From: Paracamarosporium sp. OC-R06-R3
Lineage: Eukaryota; Ascomycota; Dothideomycetes; Pleosporales; Didymosphaeriaceae
Direction of reading: 5' to 3'
NCBI GenBank assembly: GCA_019828545.1
Contig: JACVRA010000148.1
Location: 186,001 to 250,000, forward strand
DNA: 64,000 nucleotides
The stretch's first letter is position 1, and the number at the start of each line of letters is the position of its first letter. A program made the position numbers and the translations under genes. Under the pieces are notes generated by a model. That model saw nothing but the letters and a program-made list of their open reading frames with translations. It ran no database searches and was not told the DNA's origin. Positions 57,023 through 64,000 of this stretch are shown here, piece by piece.

Positions 57023-57433
57023 TTAGCTGCGGAAAGACTTACAGAACTCAAAGTGCACAGCGTCTTTCTGGCTTAAAGGCAAGCCTAAGTTCTCATGCTC
57101 ATTTATTGGAATCTTCCATATCGTAAACGACTCCAGCGGAGTGATGGAGTTGGCTGTAGCCGGTGGCGCGCCCTTGAAACCCCCTTTAATAGACTGTTTT
57201 CCGTGGATCAAACTAGATCTTGTCGTGATGCCGTTGCTCACTCTACGGTAGTCAAGTGTAAAGTTGATATCAACAGGCACGTGGGTGAACGGATAGGGGA
57301 AATTGGGACTGTTGACGATCTTCTCTGTTCCTGTATGAGTAAGATTGATGCTCAGAAGCTGATGGTCGGTGTCATCCGGACAACTTGCAGCCGTTGTGAT
57401 CCAGAAGCGCACTTGGTGCAGTCGCACGTTCAC
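57023..57433 (-). pseudogene. Coding fragment, unknown family
   Basis: A minus-strand open frame of about 137 codons with no ATG at its start. It contains DHQLLSINLTHTGTEKIV, FPYPFTHVPVDINFTLDYRRV and TPLESFTIWKIPINEHE, with beta-rich spacing that looks like real protein. Immediately upstream an ATG-started short frame (SLLVWRSHK) ends at a stop, and an intron could join them, but no convincing splice was found. It may be an exon of a gene or a decayed copy. No family was recognised. Confidence 0.35.
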
Positions 57434-57471
57434 TTATGGCTTCTCCAAACCAGGAGACTCATTTTACACGG

Positions 57472-57894
57472 CTATTGAAGCAGCGTAGACTTTTCCCCCG
57501 GAGTTTGCATCGATTTGAGGAGTTTGAGAGCTTGCAGGGTTGCTTCGTCACCCCGATCTTTCTCGGTTGCCGGCCAGGACGACCATAGAGCACTCGCATA
57601 GTTCTCCAAACACCACTCAAAGATGGCTTCCAAAAGTTTCTGCACATTCTCAAAAGCATCCATACCGCGCAACAACGAAGGTGCTCGCGGCCGCAAGTCG
57701 GTAGGAGAACCCCAGAATCGGACAGCCCTAGCGCCAGAGTCAAGCTCGCACAGTGTTTCCAAAGCAAAGTTGTCGCGGGTTTTCCGAAGGAAGTTCACGA
57801 TGGCGGATAATTCAGGGTCATGCCTGGAACCTTTGAGCGGAGCGAGCGCGGCCACTGTCTTTGTGTACTTGATTCTGAGCTTGCAGCTCGACAA
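57472..57894 (-). pseudogene. Coding fragment, unknown family, helical
   Basis: A minus-strand frame of 140 codons that begins at TTG, with a stop just before it. It reads KLRIKYTKTVAALAPL, then SAIVNFLRKTRDNFALETLCEL, MDAFENVQKLLEAIFEWCLE and ALKLLKSMQ, which is helical and protein-like. A further exon upstream is possible: ATFPVKIKLAVEK occurs on the same strand near 58030, but I could not join it. Together with the fragment at 57023 it may be the remains of one or two genes. Confidence 0.33.
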
Positions 57895-59164
57895 TCAACT
57901 ACTACAGGAAAGATCCTGTCCTAAGACATCGATCATGTTGAAATTCCGGACCCGTATAAAGTAGTTCGATACATGGATTTGGATCTCAAAGGGTTGGATT
58001 ATTTCTCAACGGCGAGCTTGATTTTGACTGGGAAAGTAGCGGACTCGGTTTGAATGTTTCATAAGCTCTCATAGATTCCTCCGTATGATGATCAATAACG
58101 AAGGCTCATCACCGACGTCACGCATGCAAGTAGATGCAGTGGGAAAAGATTACTCTATCGTTACTGATACGCTTTACTGATATCATTATGCAAAGAAGAT
58201 GCTGCAGTTCAAATCCTCCTTTCCTCGTCTCCATCCTTACATGATTCTTCTCCAGGAAAGCCTGCTCGCAATGCACTGGCTGGACCCAGATCAAGGTAAA
58301 AGTCATCCCGTATCGTGGGAGAGGTGCAGCTCGCTATCCATCAGACCGTTATTGGACGGGTAATACATTCGCAGCGCTTAAAGTCCGGCATTATCGTTGG
58401 TGATCGAGCACACATCCGCAACCCAGGTGAGGGAACAGGCAAAGAGACATTGCCGGAGTATATGGAGAGTGATAGGCACTTTCACAACATACATCACATA
58501 TAAAACGTATAGAGCAACATTTCTCACAAAATTAGCCCACTTGATCTATCGACGGAAGTACTCACGTAACCACAGCCCCCCCGCAAAGATAAGGGTTAAG
58601 ACCACCGTTATACCCGTAGACAAACTTTATGTTCCATATACAGGTATCATGAATCACTGGTTTTTAGAAGTGAGGCGAAATTATCTATTGATGTAACATA
58701 GCATTCACTGCACATATGCGAGGGTCGCTTACAAATTTTGTAACGCTAATGTTTCAGCATCCATGCTGCAATTCGCTCGCAGAATAGTGAAGCTAGTCAC
58801 TATCCAGACACGCTATGGAACCATAGAGTTTGAATGCTCAGGGCAATCGTGCGATTTTGGTGCCGTTGATTCCGAGCGCACATGCCTCGGCATGGTGTAC
58901 AATACAAGCTGTCAATATAGCTGGGGAAGGTATACAACTTGATTGTTGAAGTTTATCCTTGATAACGCTATGTGGAAATATGTTGAGATTACTGCCATGT
59001 ACTTCGGTTGCAAAACGGGAAAAAGGTCAGCACAGACGTATGAAAATCGCTGTTGCATTATAGCTTTGATGCGAATACGCGGATACGCGAATACGAGCGC
59101 GCGGTGTGACAGAAATAGCGGTCTGAACGAAGGTGTATTGATCAAATAAGAAAGCTATCTCTCA
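57895..59164. other. Intergenic, about 1.3 kb
   Basis: Contains the possible upstream exon near 58030 mentioned above, otherwise short frames only. AT-rich with no repeats seen. It ends at the stop of the FAD oxidase. Confidence 0.4.
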
Positions 59165-60779
59165 TTATACTTTCGAGATCTTAAACCCTCCGGGAAGTTG
59201 AGTCTGGTAGACGCCCGAAGGATCATATTTCGAAGAAACTTCCTTCATAAACGCTACTTTATCAGCACCGTAAGCAGTGAGTGGATCTTGGTCTTTGTCG
59301 GCATAGTTGAGGTAGAGATATTCTACCGCAGTACCTTGACTAGTAGCAAATTCTTGGATGCCGTTAGTCAACGCCAGGCCTAGATTGATGAAAAGATCAT
59401 CGTCTTCAGCCTCGGACCAAGAGAGGTATGACTGATACATGATAAAGTTTTCGTCGTAGCGCTCCATGCCGAGCACGTTGCCACCCCTGGCCGTGCTGTT
59501 CAGGGTGTAGCTCGTGGACCATACTTGATGGAGACAGGAGACTCGCCACTGGCCAGATGCCTTGGCTTGGAGCTCCGTGAGCATGATTTTGTAGAGACGG
59601 GCAGTCTCTTGGAGAGTAGCAAGGTCGATCTTGTACGAAAGAGTGCGGAATTGGACTCTAGAAAAACCTTGGATTAGCGACAGATTCGTGCAGCTAAGAA
59701 AGGTATGGGAGCTTACCTTTTCGTCGTATCACTTCCGAACTCTGCAGCAACTGCACTCATTGGTTGAATCTTTGTGGTGTCGCTGATGTTGGTTGTGACA
59801 GCGAAGAACTCCTTGTAAGCATCCGGGCGAGCCACAGGCTTCGTATAATCGAACGCAGCCCGCACAACATCTGTGGGGCTAGCAGTCGAATACCCTTGGA
59901 AGACAATAATGGCGGCAGCGGGATCCCTGTTAGGGTCCAGGCCGAAGTCGACAAGAGCCTGGAAATGCTGATCGGCCGTGGATGCAGGATAGGTGACGAT
60001 GCCTCCCCATAGGTCTTCATTCTCGAAAGTCTCCATATCGTATCGCGTCACGATGCCGAAGTTGCTGCTACCGCCCTTGAGCGCGGTGAAAAGGTCAGCA
60101 TTTTCGGTCTGGTTAGCATTCACGATGCGGCCATCAGCGAGAACAACCTGGAAGTTGACCACGTTGTCGCAGGACAATCCAACACGGGGCGCGAAGTGGG
60201 ATATTCCGCCACCTAGAAGAAAGCCTCCAACACCAACGGTAGAGCCCCGACCCCCAGCTACCATGCGTCCGAGTGGCTCAAGGGTCTCGTAGACCGACCC
60301 CCATCGCGCAGCTGGCGAAATGCTTGCAAATCCGGTGTCAGCATCGTAAGTGGTACCGTTCATGTACAACAGGTCAATGGTCACACCGTCGTCGACATTG
60401 TTGGAACCCGGGATTGGCGTATGACCGCCAGACCGCACGGCAAACTGGCAAAGTTTCGGGTTGCTCGCCGCTGTGAGGACCTTTACAATTGTGGAAACCT
60501 CCTCGGCGCTCTTCGGTTGCGCGATACAGTTGGGCGTCAACCTGCTTTTGCCATCAAAGTACGAAGCGATACTGGCTTCGTATGCGCTCTGTCCAGGGTA
60601 AGTGACACGCTCTGAAACTGCGCTGTCAGTCAAAGCCGTGCACTGGAGAAAGTCAGAAAAGCTATGCGAGGCAGAGAACGGCTTACGCAGGAACTTGACG
60701 GGATTGTCTCATTCCCATCCTGAGCAAGTGAAAAGTTAAAAAGAGCTGCAGAAAGCAGGGCAAAGCTCAAGCGAAGCAT
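59165..60779 (-). CDS. Secreted FAD-linked oxidase (BBE/6-hydroxynicotine-oxidase-like), with a frame break
   Basis: Exons on the minus strand are 60779-60687, 60642-59717 and 59658-59165; introns are 44 and 58 nt. Residues 1-19 (MLRFSFALLSAALFNFSLA) are a signal peptide. The FAD-binding domain has FAVRSGGHTPIPGS with His105, the usual site of covalent FAD attachment, then GGRGSTVGVGGFLLGGGISHFAP and GLSCDNVVNFQVVLADG. The C-terminus has the berberine-bridge-type end: YLNYADKDQDP, YDPSGVYQTQLPGGFKI. After the last splice the expected VQFRTLSYKIDL is interrupted: the run of four T (plus-strand AAAA at 59638-59641) is one too many and shifts the frame. A weak alternative splice from GTGATA would keep frame. 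Hence either one-base error, a pseudogene, or unusual splicing. Confidence 0.8.
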
Positions 60780-61729
60780 GACGGGCCGTTTCGTACCCAG
60801 ATCGTCGGTACGTGATTCTCAACGCAGAAGGTCGATCAAGCTTGCAGCGCTGTGAAAGCATCCTGCGCCTTTTAATATCAACGGTACTGGACAACCATTG
60901 AACTATGCGTGCGTACGATGGACGAATCAGTGTGGATGGTACGATCAAATTGTGGATGCTATAATCTCTATGCTCGTTCAGCTAGTCCATCATAGGGTCT
61001 TTCACCGATGGCACGTACTCGACAAGAGTAGCTCTAGACATTGCCACGCACGTGACAGGGATGATCTTTCTCGAAACGCAGAAAGCACACTGACCGCCTC
61101 ATTAAGCTAGGCGTTTTGGCCTACTGCATCGGCCAATGAACGTATTTGCAGGGGCGGCTGCAATCATCCTTGCCCCACAATCCGGTCGCTTCGCTTCCTT
61201 CGCCTCTTTTCCCCAAACCCTGACCCAAAGGGTTATTATGCTCCACATGCTACCACCCGCTCGAGTACACGGAAAATACCGCAGGAACGCCTCCATCAGA
61301 CTGTAGATCAAGACACCGTGGAATGACTGAGTCAAACATGGTAGAATCCCGTCTTCCAACAGGCCTGAAGGCGGCTGCTTTGGGCTGGATAAGAAGAACA
61401 CAGTGTGCGTACGCTTGACAGAAACGTGCGAGCCAGTGTGAGAGCTTCGCCCACTGCCGGCCAGGGGAACCCCGGAAGCTCGGCATGTGCTGTGCGTCAC
61501 TGCTTAGTTACTCTCAGGGATATGGGACACGGACTGGCTCAGTAAGTTAATCAGCCTGCCTCGCTTTCGGTTGTTGCGGTACCACGCATTCGGGGTTTTT
61601 CTACCCAGCAACTGGTTTCGAATCCTACACCCTGAAGCAAGTCCAAAATGATTTATGTCCCCTTTGCTGGTGTTGCGCTCTGTATTCCCGTCTTTGAAAG
61701 CTGTTGACCGCGTACACGCTCGCGCGACG
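60780..61729. promoter_or_regulatory. Divergent intergenic region, about 950 nt
   Basis: It lies between the minus-strand FAD oxidase and the plus-strand rhodopsin-type gene, so it holds both promoters. Frames such as 61102-61500 (minus) have no family resemblance. A CTTTTAATATCAA run near 60870 might be part of the oxidase promoter. Confidence 0.42.
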
Positions 61730-63132
61730 ATGGTCGATCTCAACAAGCCCATCGTACCTGCACCACTTGGCTATGTTGTAGATCTTGAGCACCCGCAGCG
61801 ACGCGGTGAGGCTGCAATCACTTGGGTCGGCATTGTGGGGATGATCATTGCTACGCTGTTGTTAATCATTCGAGCGTATACGAAGGTGGTGGTAGTCAAG
61901 AAGTTGGCTTCCGACGATTGTGAGATCCGACACCAAGATCCTACGGTGAAGCTAGCTAACACATCTAGCAGGGTGTCTTTTGCTCGCGTGGGTAGGTGCT
62001 CACCAAAGCTTCGATCACGATCGTGATGATCACTGTGACTGACATGTTGTGGTCGCATTGGTATAGATTTTTTCCATACCCGTGCAATCCCTCATTGTTT
62101 GTGAGTCCTTGCCGTTGCAGGATTTAGATATCGGAAGCTGACAGCCGAAATACAGACAGAGCACCTGCTGGCTTAATAGGCGTTCATGCTTGGGAGCTCA
62201 CAGGCCATCAGCTCAACACTGCTGCTAGAGTTAGTTTCTCGTGTTAATTTGTAGTACCATGCTTGCTGACACCTATCACTACAGATAACCTTGACAACAA
62301 CCGTGCTGTACTCACCAGCTCTCGCTTTTGCCAAATTATCATTCCTCTGCCTGTATCTGAATTTGAGCCCCGGGGTGGGCTTTCGCACGAGCGTCTATGT
62401 GACCATTTTCGTGGTGGTTGGGTCTTGCGTCGGAATCGTCATCTCTCTACTTGCAGCCTGCAGACCATTCGCAAGGAACATTGATGTCACCGTGACAGAA
62501 GGGGAGTGTTTGAACAAAGCGGCGTTATACATCGCTACTGGGGCCATCAACATCATTACGGACATCATGGTACTGATTCTGCCCATCCCCATGGTCTTGG
62601 GACTGCAGATGGTCAGGTCTCGGAAGATCATGTTGATCATGCTCTTCAGCGTTGGCTCTATGTAAGGTTCCACTATGAGCTATGACTTGCCTCGACTGAC
62701 TCATAATCTAGTACGTGCATCACAAGTGCTGTGCGCGTTGCGCTGCTTCCTCCTATGCTCACCAGCAAAGACTCATCATGGGACACTGTGTACCCTAGTT
62801 TGTGGATGTAAGCTTGCACCTTATTACCAGTCCACTTCTGTCTTTTCAGCCCCATTATAACGTTCTGAATGGTTTCTAACTCTTCTTCTAGCCTTATCGA
62901 AGCCAGCCTCTGCGTCATCACCGGTACGCTACCGACCATGCGACTATTTTTGCAACACGTAGCACCCTCTTTGATAGGAGACTCAGATGTCACGCCTACG
63001 TTACCAACCTACCGCGAGCCTGGATGGGAGCTGCAGCATCAGGGAACGCACGATCCCTACGATGCGGAGGACGGATCGTCGGAGCGCGAGATATTCCCGG
63101 CCAAAAACGAATCACTTCAAAGGGTTGTTTGA
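61730..63132 (+). CDS. Fungal rhodopsin-domain membrane protein; 5' half unresolved or broken
   Basis: Clear exons are 61730-61919 (ending KKLASDD), about 62156-62229 (GVHAWELTGHQLNTAAR), 62285-62661, 62712-62807 and 62892-63132; introns of 55, 50 and 84 nt fit in phases 0, 2 and 2. Membrane segments include ITWVGIVGMIIATLLLII, LTTTVLYSPALAFAKLSFLCLYL, FVVVGSCVGIVISLLAAC and INIITDIMVLILPIPMVLGL, the fungal rhodopsin (PF20684-type) pattern; the end has EASLCVITGTLPTMRLF. Between 61972 and 62100 the expected second and third helices appear in two frames (CLLLAW, then ASITIVMITVTDMLWSH), and no splice joins them cleanly. That points to a one-base frameshift or an intron I failed to see. A longer in-frame start at 61655 exists. 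Confidence 0.7.
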
Positions 63133-64000
63133 CGAAGAAAGATTTTGTCATTTTAATAGAAGTTTGGGCGACCGCGCGAGAAGCGGATGATACAGGGTCA
63201 GCCGGGGTACCATTCGATGACCTAATGAAGACCACGATCACACGTGGGGCGGACCGAGATGGTTTCCAGTTATTGCTTTACGGCCGAATCGAAAGACCTG
63301 CATTGAAGGAGCAGCCTACCCGTTTGGCCAGGTCGGATTGGATTGGATCGGATTGGATATTATAAGGAGCAACAAGGGAAAAGAAAGATACCCTAGGGAT
63401 AATTTTGGAGCAGCGCCGCGGTCCTTCTCTGTAGGATCAGCACCAAGGCAATGCTGCTTTGGATAAGAATTATGATCATCAGTTTGGCAGACAGCCATGG
63501 TCACATCATCCTTCCACGTTGAGACTATCATTGGGTCGTAGATGAGAACCTAAAGGACAACCGGCGAATGATGCTATCCGCCTGAGTAGCGTACAGGGAT
63601 TTTGCCACGAAGACGTAGAATCGGACGTGCGCGACGGACGCTGGCAGACGCCGCTTTCGGACACTACAAGAGACAAATCAACCTCGTCAAGCTACATCAA
63701 CCTCGTCAAGCTACATCACCTCGACGCCACCCAAAAACAACTTCAATACTATCCGTACCAGAAGCATTGACCTTGCAAGCCGGACTCTGCAAAAAGTCGC
63801 ACCAAACGAAAGCACACGCCAACAAACCGATCCAGACGCTGCCGACCCATCACGAAACTACGATGGCCTCAGCGAACTGATATTGGACGATTCAATGGTT
63901 TCCTACTAGCAAATCGTCTACCCGAGCACTTAACCACAAGCAACCTCACCCCTCGACAACCTCTGGTGGATGTCCTTGTTGATATCCCGGTATACCTCAA
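63133..64000. other. Right end of window, 868 nt, no supported gene
   Basis: Contains GGATTGGATTGGAT-type short repeats near 63337 and a 19-nt direct repeat at 63681. A 92-codon plus-strand frame (63602-63880) is basic, repeat-containing and not convincing; it may be 5' leader of a gene beginning beyond the window. Confidence 0.4.
63681..63718. repeat. Tandem direct repeat, 19 nt, two perfect copies
   Basis: ACCTCGTCAAGCTACATCA occurs at 63681-63699 and again at 63700-63718 with no mismatch, and a third partial start (CCTCG) follows. Confidence 0.8.

Noticed and set aside
63602..63880. 92-codon basic ORF near the right end
   Set aside because: Composed partly of a 19-nt direct repeat, and without protein-like composition.

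Overview
The window is nuclear DNA of a filamentous ascomycete, most likely a dothideomycete. Genes are split by short GT-AG introns (mostly 45-65 nt). Gene families include a HET-domain protein, two fungal rhodopsin-type membrane proteins, an MFS drug transporter, fungal FAD oxidase and P450 genes, and several lineage-restricted hypothetical families. Nothing resembles a bacterial operon, CRISPR array or prophage. The class-level placement is inference from gene content; no marker gene here settles the species.

Layout. 1-5 kb: the 3' end of a DUF3604-type gene, a four-exon MFS drug/polyamine transporter and a small proline- and cysteine-rich protein. 6.6-12.2 kb: a cluster of fungal hypothetical genes made of two paralogous families. 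One family (8689, 11378, and again at 23387) shares a phase-1 intron and a VLD-x-[ST/TG]-x-Q-[FY]-G motif. The other (6647 and 9871, both minus strand) shares a W/AP/ARE-rich C-terminal region. 12.2-17.1 kb: a five-exon arylsulfatase, divergent from a sugar transporter that contains a 5-nt microexon. 17.1-22.1 kb: a gene-poor block with diverged duplications and a GGTCGC/GGTTGC minisatellite. 22.1-32.2 kb: a two-exon unknown with a GC-AG intron, the third paralogue, a double-GFA protein, a broken GH16 CRH-type glucanase with RIP-like stops, a multicopper oxidase and a BTB-like protein. 33.3-41.9 kb: a three-finger C2H2 protein, a hypothetical repeat-tailed protein, a 952-aa HET protein and an RBR-type E3 ligase with a hydrophobic insert. 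A tRNA-His gene with an intron lies at 42.9 kb. 43.7-55 kb: a short-chain dehydrogenase, a rhodopsin-type membrane protein, a cytochrome P450, a Git1-like transporter and a CocE/NonD hydrolase. 55.5-63.2 kb: an F-box-like gene, two coding fragments, an FAD oxidase and a second rhodopsin gene, most of which show stops or frame breaks.

Functional reading. There is no polyketide, peptide or terpene backbone enzyme, so this is not a classical secondary-metabolite cluster. The P450, transporter and CocE-type hydrolase between 48 and 55 kb could form a small catabolic or detoxification group. The sulfatase and sugar transporter share a promoter region and may act together in scavenging sulfated compounds. 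Exon boundaries were worked out by hand from splice consensus, phase and family conservation.
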